This document shows positions 8,557-17,370 of a DNA stretch of 64,000 nucleotides, one piece after another. Under the pieces are notes generated by a model that was given only the letters and a program-made list of their open reading frames with translations, had not been told where the DNA came from and did not search any database. Source of the stretch: Phenylobacterium sp. (lineage in GTDB: Bacteria; Pseudomonadota; Alphaproteobacteria; Caulobacterales; Caulobacteraceae); NCBI GenBank assembly GCA_020401865.1, contig JADCAS010000020.1, positions 1 to 64,000 on the forward strand, written 5' to 3'. The position numbers and the translations under genes are program-made. How positions within the stretch are numbered: position 1 is the stretch's first letter; every line of letters starts with the position of its first letter.

Positions 8557-8675
8557 GGCCCTGACCGCCGGCAAGGCGACCCGTTCCGGGCGTCTCCGTC
8601 TCCCTGATCATGACCTTAGAGTCGAGCCGCGCCGCCGGAGTCGCATACGGCCGGAATCTGCCCTAAAGGGACGAA

Positions 8676-9653
8676 ATGTCTGACTCTACGCCCCGCTCCG
8701 TCCGCTGCCTGATCGTCGGCTCCGGTCCTGCCGGTTACACCGCCGCCGTCTACGCCGCCCGCGCCCTCCTGAAGCCGGTCCTGATCCAGGGCCTGCAGCC
8801 CGGCGGCCAGCTCACCATCACCACTGATGTCGAGAACTATCCGGGCTTCGCCGACGTCATCCAGGGACCCTGGCTGATGGAGCAGATGCAGGCCCAGGCC
8901 GAGCATGTCGGGACCGAGATCATCAACGACATCGTCGTCTCCGCAGACCTGTCGTCGCGGCCCTTCCGGCTGGTTTGCGACAGCGGCCAGGTCTGGCTGG
9001 CCGAGACCCTGATCATCGCCACCGGCGCGCAGGCCCGGTGGCTCGGCCTGGAGAGCGAGCAGCGGTTCCAGGGCTTCGGAGTCTCGGCCTGCGCGACCTG
9101 TGATGGCTTCTTCTACCGCGGCAAGGAGGTCATGGTGGTCGGCGGCGGCAACACCGCCGTGGAGGAAGCCCTCTTCCTGACCAGCTTCGCCTCGAAGGTC
9201 ACCGTGGTGCATCGGCGCGACAGCTTCCGCGCGGAAGCCATCCTGCAGGAGCGCCTGTTCGCCAACCCCAAGGTCGAGGTGGTCTGGGATCACGAGGTGG
9301 AAGAGGTGCTGGGCCAGACCGACCCTCTGGGTGTGACCGGCGTGCGGCTGAAGTCGACCCGGACCGGCGAGACCCGGCAGCTGGCCTGCGACGGCGTCTT
9401 TATCGCCATCGGCCACGCCCCGGCCTCGGCCCTGTTCGCCGGTCAGCTGGAGATGGACGCCAGCGGCTATCTGAAGGTCCGCGCAGGGACGGCTGCAACC
9501 GCCATCCGAGGGGTGTTCGCGGCCGGCGACGTCACCGACGATGTCTACCGGCAGGCCGTCACCGCGGCGGGCATGGGTTGCATGGCGGCCCTGGAGGCTG
9601 TGCGCCTCCTTTCGGAAGAGGATCACGCCTCAAGCCGGGCGGCCGCCCAGTGA
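8676..9653 (+). CDS. trxB: Thioredoxin-disulfide reductase
   Basis: The 325-residue flavoprotein reduces oxidised thioredoxin with NADPH. It has the FAD motif GSGPAGYTAAVYAARA at the N-terminus, the redox-active CATC pair (Cys139 and Cys142), the NADPH motif VVGGGNTAVEEALFL with HRRDSFRAE, and the C-terminal FAD segment GVFAAGDVTDDVYRQAVTAA. Length and motif order are those of the low-Mr bacterial enzyme. The stop overlaps the GTG start of the MurA-type gene by four bases (GTGA), so the two are translationally coupled. Confidence 0.96.
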   Translation: MSDSTPRSVRCLIVGSGPAGYTAAVYAARALLKPVLIQGLQPGGQLTITTDVENYPGFADVIQGPWLMEQMQAQAEHVGTEIINDIVVSADLSSRPFRLVCDSGQVWLAETLIIATGAQARWLGLESEQRFQGFGVSACATCDGFFYRGKEVMVVGGGNTAVEEALFLTSFASKVTVVHRRDSFRAEAILQERLFANPKVEVVWDHEVEEVLGQTDPLGVTGVRLKSTRTGETRQLACDGVFIAIGHAPASALFAGQLEMDASGYLKVRAGTAATAIRGVFAAGDVTDDVYRQAVTAAGMGCMAALEAVRLLSEEDHASSRAAAQ

Positions 9654-10948
9654 CCAGCCTCATCGTCAACGGCGGCCGGGCCTTGCGGGGGAGGATCATC
9701 CCCTCGGCCAACAAGAACGCCGTCCTGCCGGTGCTCTGCGCCACCCTCCTGACCGACCAGCCCGTGACCCTGCACCGGGTGCCCGACATCACCGACGTCC
9801 GGAAGATTCTCGACTTCTTCCGCAACCTCGGCTCGACCGTGGACATGGACTTCGAGGCCGGGACCCTGCGGGTCCGCCACGGCGAGGGGCTGGACCCGAA
9901 GGCCGCCCACCTGCCGCTGGGCATGCGCTCGACCCTGATGCTGATCCCGCCCCTGCTGCACAGGTTCGGGGCGGCGACCATCGAGGAAGATGCGACGGGC
10001 TGCACCCTCGGCGCCCGGGAGATCGACCCGCACATCGAAGTCCTGCAGACGTTTGGCGCGACGGTGCGGCGCGAGCCCGACGCCCTGCATATCTCCGTGC
10101 CGGGGGGCTACAGGTCCGCCGACCACTGGCTGGACTACGCCTCGGTCACCACCACCGAGAACTTCATGCTCTGCGCGGCGACGGCATCCGGCCGGTCGAA
10201 GCTGACCAACGCCGCCTGCGAGCCCCACGTGCAGGAATTCTGCGCCTTCCTGGCCCTGATGGGCGCCCGCATCGAAGGGGTCGGCGGATCCCGAATTGTG
10301 GTCGAGGGTGTCGATCGCCTGTCCGGGGCCGAGTTCACCTTCGCCGACGACTTCCACGAGGTGGCGACCTTCCTGGCCATGGGGGCGATCACCGGCGGAG
10401 AGGTCTCGGTGCGCAATGGCTCGGTGGAGCAGTTCCCCCTGCTGGACCGGACCTTCGCCAAATTCGGCGTGGAGGTCACCCATGAGGGAGGCTGGTCCTC
10501 GGCGCGCGCCGCCCACGGCCTGAAGGTGCGCGAGCCCTTCACCTCGAACATCCTGACCAAGGTCGAGGCGGCCCCCTGGCCCTACGTGCCGGCGGATCTC
10601 CTGCCGATCTTCATCGCCCTGGGCGTCCGCGCCGAGGGCTCGGTGATGTTCTGGAACAAGGTCTACGAAGGGGCCCTGGGCTGGAGCTCGGAGATCGGCA
10701 AGTTCGGGGCCCACGCCGTTCTCTGCGACCCGCACCGGCTGATCACTTACGGCGGCAAGCCGCTCATGCCCGCCACGGTGGAGAGCCCCTACATCATCCG
10801 GGTCGCCATCGCCCTGTTCATGCTGGCCGCGAGCATCGAGGGGCGCTCCACCATCCTCAACGCCGCCCCGATCCAGAGGGCCCACCCGCGCTTCGTCGAG
10901 AACCTCAACGCCCTCGGCGCCGACGTGGAGTGGGTGGCCGGCGACTGA
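9650..10948 (+). CDS. murA: UDP-GlcNAc 1-carboxyvinyltransferase (MurA-type)
   Basis: The 432-residue protein is an EPSP-synthase-fold enzyme that would transfer enolpyruvate from PEP to UDP-GlcNAc, the first committed step of peptidoglycan synthesis. It keeps the Lys-Asn pair (SANKNAVLPV), the loop Cys (TGCTLGAREID, Cys118) that is the fosfomycin target in MurA, and the Arg after it. Several strands differ from typical MurA (for example a plain NGGRALRGRI start), so it may be a divergent or second MurA. The start is GTG at 9650, overlapping the trxB stop; ATG starts upstream lie inside trxB. Confidence 0.8.
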   Translation: MTSLIVNGGRALRGRIIPSANKNAVLPVLCATLLTDQPVTLHRVPDITDVRKILDFFRNLGSTVDMDFEAGTLRVRHGEGLDPKAAHLPLGMRSTLMLIPPLLHRFGAATIEEDATGCTLGAREIDPHIEVLQTFGATVRREPDALHISVPGGYRSADHWLDYASVTTTENFMLCAATASGRSKLTNAACEPHVQEFCAFLALMGARIEGVGGSRIVVEGVDRLSGAEFTFADDFHEVATFLAMGAITGGEVSVRNGSVEQFPLLDRTFAKFGVEVTHEGGWSSARAAHGLKVREPFTSNILTKVEAAPWPYVPADLLPIFIALGVRAEGSVMFWNKVYEGALGWSSEIGKFGAHAVLCDPHRLITYGGKPLMPATVESPYIIRVAIALFMLAASIEGRSTILNAAPIQRAHPRFVENLNALGADVEWVAGD

Positions 10949-10967
10949 CCCGCAAGGAGCCCTCATC

Positions 10968-11471
10968 ATGGCCCTGGAGATCCGCTACGCCCGCGCCGGC
11001 GATCATCCCGCCATCGGGGACATTCTCGACGCCGCTTTCGGGGGGACCGCCGAACGCCGGATCGTCGAGCGGCTGCGCGCCGACGCCGAGTCCATGTTCG
11101 AGCTGATCGCCCTGCAGGCTGGCGAACCGGTCGGCTGCATCATGTTCAGCCGCCTGTGGGCCGACAGCATGCACCTGTACTCAGCCCTCGCGCCCCTGGC
11201 GGTCCGCCCGGATGTGCAGCGCACCGGGATCGGATCGGCGCTCACCCTGCGCGGCCTGGAGGCGGCCCGCCATTTCGACGCCGCCGCCGTGCTGGTGCTG
11301 GGGCATCCGGAGTACTATCCGAAGTTCGGCTTCTCAGCGGCCGCGACGGCGAAGGTCAGCGCCCCCTACTCGGGCAGCCCGGCCTTCATGGGGATCGCCC
11401 TGGTCGACGGCGCCCTGGATGAGCCGCTGATGGTGGCCTACCCGGACGCCTTCGCCGCCGGTCAGGGCTGA
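10968..11471 (+). CDS. GNAT-family N-acetyltransferase (YhbS-like)
   Basis: The 167-residue protein starts MALEIRYARAGDHPAIGDIL and contains the acetyl-CoA pocket segment LAVRPDVQRTGIGSALTLRG, then VLVLGHPEYYPKFGFSAA. That last segment is the signature of the YhbS branch of GNATs. The substrate is unknown. A clear ribosome-binding site (GCAAGGAG) precedes the ATG. It follows murA after 19 bp on the same strand, and its 3' end overlaps the 3' end of the convergent cell-wall hydrolase by 10 bp. Confidence 0.85.
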   Translation: MALEIRYARAGDHPAIGDILDAAFGGTAERRIVERLRADAESMFELIALQAGEPVGCIMFSRLWADSMHLYSALAPLAVRPDVQRTGIGSALTLRGLEAARHFDAAAVLVLGHPEYYPKFGFSAAATAKVSAPYSGSPAFMGIALVDGALDEPLMVAYPDAFAAGQG

Positions 11472-12652
11472 ACGCCGGCGCCGGCCACCACGGGGGCTGG
11501 CTCCCCCTTCTCCAGGGCGGCGAGGGCGGCGTTGATCCGGCGGATCTCCTCCGGGGTGGGCCTCCGCCGTATGGGCGAGAGCTGGCCGGGGGCCGGAAGG
11601 CCTGCGGACCCAGCCGCATCCGGCTCTGAAATCGTGTAAGTGCGGGTCTCGCCAGCCAGGGCCAGGGTGACCGTGCGCGGCGGCGGCGGGGCCATAAAGG
11701 CCTCGAGTCCTGCCTGAGTGCGCGGATCGACACCGCCGAGGATGGCCGGGGTCAGGCTGGCCTCGCCGCCCGCATACCGGCCCGTGAAGGCGCCGGCCTC
11801 GCCGGAGGGTCCCGTCCACCGGTAGAAGATATGCGCTCCGATCTGGGCCAGCTTGACCAGGGTCGGGGCCCAGTAGGGGGCCACATAGTCGGCGTGGTAG
11901 TGGGTGGCCGAGCCGACCTCGCGCACCAAATGGCCCGACAGGGCGCGCCGGGCGACAGCGTCGGCGGCGCTCCAGAGAGCCGGTTCCGGCGGTCGGCCGA
12001 GGGAGCCGTCGCAGGTGAAGGTGAACTGGCAGCCGGTGGGCCTGGCCGATCCCTGATAGACCACGCCGCACACGGACTTGGGGTACCCCGGATGCCGCAG
12101 CCGGTTCAGCACCACCTGCGCCACCGCCGCCTGACCCACCTCGGGCTCCCGGGCGGCCTCATAGTAGACGGCCTGGGTCAGGCAGGTCAGGGCCCGCCGG
12201 GCATCTTCGCCCGCACCGGACAGCCTGAACGCCGGCATCTTCGCCAGGGGTTCGCGGGAGACCGGGCGCAGGGCGTTGATCCGTCGGGCGTCCTCAGCCT
12301 CAACAGCGGCGTCCGGCTCACCGAGTTCAAGGTTCGGCAGCCGGGCGAGGTCCAGGATCTCCCAACCCGGCGTCAGGCCCAGCCAGGCTTGGCCCTTCGC
12401 AGAGGCCGGTGGGTCGGCGAAGGCCCGCAGAGCGGGAGACAGGGAAGCGAAACGCGCCTCGAGCGACGGTTCGGAAAAGGCCCGCGCCACCGTCATTCCG
12501 GGACCGGCCAGGTCGGCCGATGACGCAGGCGGAGCCCCGCGCCCCGCGCCGGCGGCGCCGGGACCGAGCACGCCCACAAGGGCGATCAGCGCAAGGGTTC
12601 GGACCGGCCTCAGGGCGGGAGCCTCCGGTGTCAGCGGTGGCGCATTTAACAC
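11462..12652 (-). CDS. SleB-like cell-wall hydrolase (Hydrolase_2), long form
   Basis: The 396-residue protein has an N-terminal hydrophobic segment (LALIALVGVLGPGAAGAG), a likely signal peptide or anchor, so it should act on peptidoglycan in the periplasm. The catalytic region carries CLTQAVYYEAAREPEVGQAA, VAQVVLNRLRHPGYPKSVCG, then QFTFTCDGS and ATHYHADYVAPYW. These are hallmarks of the SleB/CwlJ amidase-type domain. A Pro-rich C-terminal tail follows. It is a paralogue of the gene at 16314-17189; the two flank the nadABC operon. It overlaps the preceding GNAT tail-to-tail. Confidence 0.85.
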   Translation of the reverse strand: MLNAPPLTPEAPALRPVRTLALIALVGVLGPGAAGAGRGAPPASSADLAGPGMTVARAFSEPSLEARFASLSPALRAFADPPASAKGQAWLGLTPGWEILDLARLPNLELGEPDAAVEAEDARRINALRPVSREPLAKMPAFRLSGAGEDARRALTCLTQAVYYEAAREPEVGQAAVAQVVLNRLRHPGYPKSVCGVVYQGSARPTGCQFTFTCDGSLGRPPEPALWSAADAVARRALSGHLVREVGSATHYHADYVAPYWAPTLVKLAQIGAHIFYRWTGPSGEAGAFTGRYAGGEASLTPAILGGVDPRTQAGLEAFMAPPPPRTVTLALAGETRTYTISEPDAAGSAGLPAPGQLSPIRRRPTPEEIRRINAALAALEKGEPAPVVAGAGVQP

Positions 12653-12741
12653 GGACGGGCCGCCGGATCACGCGCTGTTGTCCCCGGCCATTTCGCCGGC
12701 GCTTGCCAAGGCCGGTCCGCACCCTCATATTGTCCAAAGGA

Positions 12742-12760
12742 TATGCTCTTAATGAGCATA
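12742..12760 (+). promoter_or_regulatory. Inverted-repeat operator 1 upstream of nadA
   Basis: The sequence TATGCTCTTAATGAGCATA is a perfect inverted repeat (TATGCTC, 5-base spacer, GAGCATA). The core TGCTC-N5-GAGCA recurs at 12809-12823. Two copies of one palindrome in front of an NAD biosynthesis operon suggest binding of an NAD-responsive repressor such as the NadQ or NrtR types known in proteobacteria. The regulator's identity is inferred, and no regulator gene lies next to the operon. Confidence 0.65.
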
Positions 12761-12808
12761 ATTAGGAGGAGGCGTCGGGCTCATCCGGCATTTTCTCCGC
12801 CCCTCTAA

Positions 12809-12823
12809 TGCTCACTTTGAGCA
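12809..12823 (+). promoter_or_regulatory. Inverted-repeat operator 2 upstream of nadA
   Basis: The sequence TGCTCACTTTGAGCA repeats the core TGCTC-N5-GAGCA of the site at 12742-12760. The centres are 65 bp apart, about six helical turns. It ends one base before the AAAGGAG ribosome-binding site of nadA, so a bound repressor would block transcription close to the start. Confidence 0.65.
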
Positions 12824-12836
12824 AAAGGAGTGCGTC

Positions 12837-13934
12837 ATGTCTCTTCCGGCCGCCGTCGCCGCCCACCTGCCTGCGTTCACCCCTGAAGTTCAGGCGGAGA
12901 CCGCCGCCGTCTGGGAGAAGGTCCGCCGGCACGTGACGCCGATGGAATGGCGGGCCCAGGCCCCCCTCATCGCCGCCATTAACCGGCTGAAGCGGGAACG
13001 CCGGGCGGTGATCCTGGCCCACAACTACATGACCACCGACATCTTCCATGGGGTGGGCGACTATGTCGGCGACAGCCTGGGCCTGGCGCGCGAAGCCGCC
13101 CGGGCGGACGCCGACATCATCATCCAGGCCGGCGTGCACTTCATGGCCGAGACCTCCAAGATCCTGTCGCCGGACAAGCGGGTCCTGATCCCCGACCTGC
13201 GGGCCGGATGCAGCCTCGCCGCCTCGATTACCGCAGAGGATGTCCGCCTGATGCGCCAGCGCTATCCCGGACTGCCGGTGGTGACCTATGTGAACACCTC
13301 GGCGGAGGTGAAGGCCGAGACCGACATCTGCTGCACCAGCGCCAACGCCGTGCAGGTGGTCGAACAGGCGGCCCGCGAGTGGGGCGTGAACCGGGTCATC
13401 CTCATCCCTGACGAGTTCCTGGCCCGCAATGTCGCCCGCCAGACCAACGTGGGGATCATCGCCTGGCGCGGGCGGTGTGAGGTGCACGAGCAGTTTACCG
13501 CCGAGGATATCCGCGAAATCCGTCAGGCCCACCCGGGCGCGGAGATCCTGGCCCATCCCGAGTGCCCGGCGGAAGTGCTGGCCGAGGCCGACTTCGCCGG
13601 GTCGACGGCGGCCATGAACGACTATGTCCTGACCCGCAAGCCCCGCCAGGTGGTGCTGATCACCGAATGCTCCATGGCCGACAATGTGGCCGCGGATGCG
13701 GTCGAGACCGAGTTTGTCCGGCCCTGCAACCTCTGCCCCCATATGAAGCGCATCACACTGGAGAACATACTGGAGGCCCTGGTCGAAGACCGCCACGAGG
13801 TCACTGTGGACCCGTCGGTGGCCCGGCGGGCGCGAGACGCCGTCCAGAGGATGATCGACCTTCCGCCCCCCGCCGTCCCGGCCCGCTACGACCTGGTCCG
13901 CGCCCGCCATCACGTCGATGTCGAGCTGATCTGA
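12837..13934 (+). CDS. nadA: Quinolinate synthase A
   Basis: The 365-residue protein condenses iminoaspartate with dihydroxyacetone phosphate to quinolinate, using a 4Fe-4S cluster. The family motifs [20 protein letters not shown] and [10 protein letters not shown] are present, as are the three cluster Cys: one in [10 protein letters not shown], one in [10 protein letters not shown] or the nearby region, and one in [16 protein letters not shown]. The [14 protein letters not shown] segment is also conserved. It is the first gene of nadABC, with a good AAAGGAG ribosome-binding site and two operator-like palindromes upstream. nadB begins two bases after its stop. Confidence 0.97.
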   Translation: MSLPAAVAAHLPAFTPEVQAETAAVWEKVRRHVTPMEWRAQAPLIAAINRLKRERRAVILAHNYMTTDIFHGVGDYVGDSLGLAREAARADADIIIQAGVHFMAETSKILSPDKRVLIPDLRAGCSLAASITAEDVRLMRQRYPGLPVVTYVNTSAEVKAETDICCTSANAVQVVEQAAREWGVNRVILIPDEFLARNVARQTNVGIIAWRGRCEVHEQFTAEDIREIRQAHPGAEILAHPECPAEVLAEADFAGSTAAMNDYVLTRKPRQVVLITECSMADNVAADAVETEFVRPCNLCPHMKRITLENILEALVEDRHEVTVDPSVARRARDAVQRMIDLPPPAVPARYDLVRARHHVDVELI

Positions 13935-13936
13935 CG

Positions 13937-15451
13937 ATGGACACCCAACACTTCGACGGCGTCCTGGTGATCGGCGGAGGCCTCGCTGGACTCTCGGCCG
14001 CCCTGGCCGCCGCGCCGCGCCGGGTGCGCCTTGTGTCGCCGGCCCCGCTGGGGGAGGCCTGCAGCTCGTCCTGGGCCCAGGGAGGCGTCGCTGCAGCCCT
14101 GTCGCCGGAGGACAGCCCCGCCTTGCACGCCGCCGACACCGTCGCCGCCGGGGCGGGCCTGGTCGATCCCGGCCGCGCCGCCCTTCTGGCCGCGGAGGGT
14201 CCCGGAGCGGTCCGGAGGCTCGCCAGCTTCGGGGCGCCTTTCGACCGGGACCGCCAAGGGGATTTTCTTCTTAGCCGAGAGGCGGCGCACGGCCGCGCCC
14301 GGGTGGCGCGGGTCGGGGGCGACCGGGCCGGGCAGGCCATCATGGCCGCGGTGATCGGGCGCGTCCGACGGTCAGCCCACGTCGAGGTCCTGGAGGGCTG
14401 GCGATTGAGCGGCCTGCTGCAGGATTCCCTCGGCGCGGTGTGCGGCGCCCTGATGGAGCGCAACGGCGTCCTGACCGCAATGCGGGCCACGGCCGTGATC
14501 CTGGCCACCGGAGGCGTCGGGGGACTCTACGCCGAGACCACGACCCCTTCGGCCCTGCTGGGCGAGGGCCTGGCCGCCGCCGCCCTGGCCGGGGCGACCC
14601 TCGCAGACCCGGAGTTCGTGCAGTTCCACCCGACGGCCCTGGATATCGGCCGTGACCCGGCGCCCCTGATCACGGAGGCCCTGCGCGGGGAAGGCGCCTG
14701 GCTGGTGAACGCCGCCGGCGAGCGGTTCATGACGAGCCAGCATCCTGACGGCGAACTCGCCCCCAGGGATGTCGTGGCCCGGGCCATCCATGCCGAGCGC
14801 GAGGCGGGACGGGGCGCCTTCCTGGACGCCCGCGCCGCCGTTGGCGCCCACTTCCCCAAAGCCTTTCCCACTGTCTTCGAGGCGTGCCGCAGTGCGGGCC
14901 TGGATCCGCGGGTCGCGCCGGTTCCGGTGGCGCCCGCCTGCCACTACCACATGGGGGGACTCCTCACGGACGCCGACGGGGCGACGACGCTTGCCGGGCT
15001 CTACGCTGCTGGGGAATGCGCTTCCAGCGGGGTTCATGGCGCCAATCGTCTGGCGTCCAACTCGCTGCTGGAAGCCGCCGTGTTCGGCGCCCGGGCCGGA
15101 CGCGCCGCCTCCCGCCGCCTGGGCGCTCCGCGGCCGCTGGCACAGACCCGGAAACTCTCGCGCCTCCCGGAGGAAGACCTCCAGGCCCTTCGAAAGGCCA
15201 TGAGCCGGGAGGCGGGCGTGATCCGTGAGGCTGCGGGCCTGGTGCGGCTCCTCTCCCGGCTCGACCTCCTCGGCGCACGCTTCCCCGACGCAGGCCCCCT
15301 GATCGCAGCCCGCCTGATCGCCGAATGCGCCCTCGAGCGGCGGGAGAGCCGGGGTGCGCACTTCCGCGCCGATCACCCCGAAGCCGCCGCGGAGGCTCGC
15401 CGCACCCTCGTCCGCCTGGAGGCCGGATCCCTGTCCCGGAAGGCCGCGTGA
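13937..15451 (+). CDS. nadB: L-aspartate oxidase
   Basis: The 504-residue flavoprotein oxidises L-aspartate to iminoaspartate, which NadA consumes. It opens with the FAD dinucleotide motif VLVIGGGLAGLSAALAA and continues with SSSWAQGGVAAAL. The active-site region reads FVQFHPTALDIGRDP and ALRGEGAWLVNAAGERFM, and the C-terminal FAD segment is LYAAGECASSGVHGANRLAS. Length and motif order match the family. The stop overlaps the GTG of nadC by four bases, so nadA-nadB-nadC are one translationally linked operon. Confidence 0.96.
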   Translation: MDTQHFDGVLVIGGGLAGLSAALAAAPRRVRLVSPAPLGEACSSSWAQGGVAAALSPEDSPALHAADTVAAGAGLVDPGRAALLAAEGPGAVRRLASFGAPFDRDRQGDFLLSREAAHGRARVARVGGDRAGQAIMAAVIGRVRRSAHVEVLEGWRLSGLLQDSLGAVCGALMERNGVLTAMRATAVILATGGVGGLYAETTTPSALLGEGLAAAALAGATLADPEFVQFHPTALDIGRDPAPLITEALRGEGAWLVNAAGERFMTSQHPDGELAPRDVVARAIHAEREAGRGAFLDARAAVGAHFPKAFPTVFEACRSAGLDPRVAPVPVAPACHYHMGGLLTDADGATTLAGLYAAGECASSGVHGANRLASNSLLEAAVFGARAGRAASRRLGAPRPLAQTRKLSRLPEEDLQALRKAMSREAGVIREAAGLVRLLSRLDLLGARFPDAGPLIAARLIAECALERRESRGAHFRADHPEAAAEARRTLVRLEAGSLSRKAA

Positions 15452-16293
15452 TCCCGCAGATCCCGGACCTCCTGGTCGAACCCATCGTCCGCATGGCCCT
15501 GGCGGAGGATCTCGGCCGCGCGGGGGACCTGACCAGCCAGGCCTGCGTCCCTGAGGACGCGCGGCTGTCGGTGGCCTGGACAGCCCGCCGGCCGGGGGTC
15601 CTGTCCGGCCTGTCCTGCGCCCGCCTTGCCCTTCACGCCCTGGCGCCGGAGGCGCGCTTCGACGTCCTCGTCCCGGACGGCGACCCGATCGCGCCCGGCC
15701 AGGTTCTGGCCCGCGCGGAGGCGCCGGCGCGGGCGGTCCTGTCCGCCGAGCGCACCGGCCTCAATCTCGCGAGCCGCCTGTCGGGGATCGCCACCCTGAC
15801 CCGGGTCTATGTGGACGCGGTGGCGGGAACCAGCGCACGCATTACCGACACCCGAAAGACCACCCCAGGGCTCCGGATCCTGGAGAAGTACGCCGTCCGA
15901 TGCGGCGGCGGGGTGAACCACCGGTTCGGACTGGATGACGCCATCCTGATCAAGGACAACCATGTCGCCGCTTGTGGGGGCGTGCGGCCGGCCCTGGAGC
16001 GGGCTCGGGCAGCGGCAGGACACCTGGTGAAGGTGGAGCTTGAGGTCGACAGCCTGGCCCAGCTCGCCGAGGCCCTGCCCCTCGCGCCGGACGTGATCAT
16101 GCTGGACAACTTCAGCCTCGCCGACCTGCGCGAAGCCGTCGCCATGGCAGCCGGCCGGGTCATCCTGGAAGCCTCGGGCGGCGTGGACCTCACCACTGTC
16201 CGGGCGATCGCCGAGACCGGGGTCCAGGTCATCAGCGTCGGCGCCCTGACCCACTCCGCACCCAGCCTGGACATCGGGCTCGACGCCGTCTGA
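15448..16293 (+). CDS. nadC: Nicotinate-nucleotide pyrophosphorylase (carboxylating)
   Basis: The 281-residue enzyme converts quinolinate and PRPP to nicotinate mononucleotide, the last step of the de novo segment encoded here. It shows EDLGRAGDLTSQACV, the substrate-binding segment ITDTRKTTPGLRILEKYAV, CGGGVNHRFGLDDAILIKDN and VMLDN-like (IMLDNFSLADL) motifs. The start is GTG at 15448, overlapping the nadB stop (GTGA). Upstream in-frame starts would lie within nadB. Confidence 0.96.
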   Translation: MIPQIPDLLVEPIVRMALAEDLGRAGDLTSQACVPEDARLSVAWTARRPGVLSGLSCARLALHALAPEARFDVLVPDGDPIAPGQVLARAEAPARAVLSAERTGLNLASRLSGIATLTRVYVDAVAGTSARITDTRKTTPGLRILEKYAVRCGGGVNHRFGLDDAILIKDNHVAACGGVRPALERARAAAGHLVKVELEVDSLAQLAEALPLAPDVIMLDNFSLADLREAVAMAAGRVILEASGGVDLTTVRAIAETGVQVISVGALTHSAPSLDIGLDAV

Positions 16294-16313
16294 ACGACAG
16301 CGCCAGGCCCGGA

Positions 16314-17189
16314 TCAGGCGGCGGGCGCTCCGGAGCCCGCCTCGGTCCCCTGGGCCAAGGCCGGAGCGGGTGGCGGGGGCGCTTCCACCACCTCGACGGG
16401 ATCGCTGGGCGGGCCGGACACCAGTCGCGCTTCAGAAACCCTGAGGTCCGTTCCGACCGGGGCATCGGACGCCTCGGCGAGGGTAACCTCACCGGAGGCA
16501 CGATCCTTTCGGTAGAAGATGTGAAGACCGACCTGGGCCACCTCGCGCAGGTCCTGGCTCCAGTTCGGGGAGACGTGCACGGTATGGAAGTGAGTGGCGT
16601 CGCCGACGGCGGTCATGACCGCGCCGGCAAGCGCGCGCGTGGCGATGCGCCGGGCCTGCGACCACGCCTGTCTCTCCCGGGTCCGGTTCATCGAGCCGTC
16701 GCAGGTGAAGGAGAACTGGCAGCCCGTTCCGCGGGCCGAGCCCTGGAAGACCACGCCGCACACGGACTTGGGGAAGCCCGCCTTGCGGACCCGGTTGAGC
16801 ACCACCTGGGCGACCGCGGCCTGGCCGGCGGGGCTTTCGCCCCGGGCCTCAAAGTAGATGGCCTGGGTCAGGCAGTGGAGGTCCCGGGAAGCGGAACGAG
16901 CGCCGTCCGGGCTCGCGACGGTCTCCACCACCGGAGACGGGCGAAGCTCAGCGTCGGCGCCAATGCTGGATGCGGCGAGGGTGACCTCGGCCGGCAGGGT
17001 CACGGAACCCGCGCGCAGGCCGCCGAGATAGGCGCTCACGAGTGCGGCGACGAGGCCGGCGCCCAAGAGAAAGAAGGTCACGACTCCACGCCATGGGGCG
17101 CGCGCCTGAGGAAGATCTGACAAGGAAAGGGTCCCGTGCGGCGAGGGCGGATCGCCCCCAGACAGCTGTGTCGATCGGGACCCCTGCAC
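16314..17189 (-). CDS. SleB-like cell-wall hydrolase (Hydrolase_2), membrane-anchored
   Basis: The 291-residue protein has a single transmembrane segment at about residues 35-57 (VVTFFLLGAGLVAALVSAYL), with the catalytic domain in the periplasm. The domain carries CLTQAIYFEARGESPAGQAA, VAQVVLNRVRKAGFPKSVCG, QFSFTCDGSMNRT and ATHFHTVHVSPNW, the SleB/CwlJ-type signature. It is a paralogue of the longer gene at 11462-12652. The Pro-rich C-terminus is typical of these alphaproteobacterial forms. It converges on nadC, with only 20 bp between the stops. Confidence 0.87.
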   Translation of the reverse strand: MQGSRSTQLSGGDPPSPHGTLSLSDLPQARAPWRGVVTFFLLGAGLVAALVSAYLGGLRAGSVTLPAEVTLAASSIGADAELRPSPVVETVASPDGARSASRDLHCLTQAIYFEARGESPAGQAAVAQVVLNRVRKAGFPKSVCGVVFQGSARGTGCQFSFTCDGSMNRTRERQAWSQARRIATRALAGAVMTAVGDATHFHTVHVSPNWSQDLREVAQVGLHIFYRKDRASGEVTLAEASDAPVGTDLRVSEARLVSGPPSDPVEVVEAPPPPAPALAQGTEAGSGAPAA

Positions 17190-17370
17190 ATGCTGGCGGC
17201 CGGATCGACCTGCCCGTCTCCTACACGCCGGAGCTCGGACAATGGCGAATGTGGGTCGGGTATGCCCCCTGGTAAACAGATTCGCAAGCCCCTATTGCAG
17301 TGCAGCATTATGGCCGCGCCTTGACTCGGAGAGCGGCCCCTGTTGTCCGGGGCGTCAGAGGAGACTTCCC

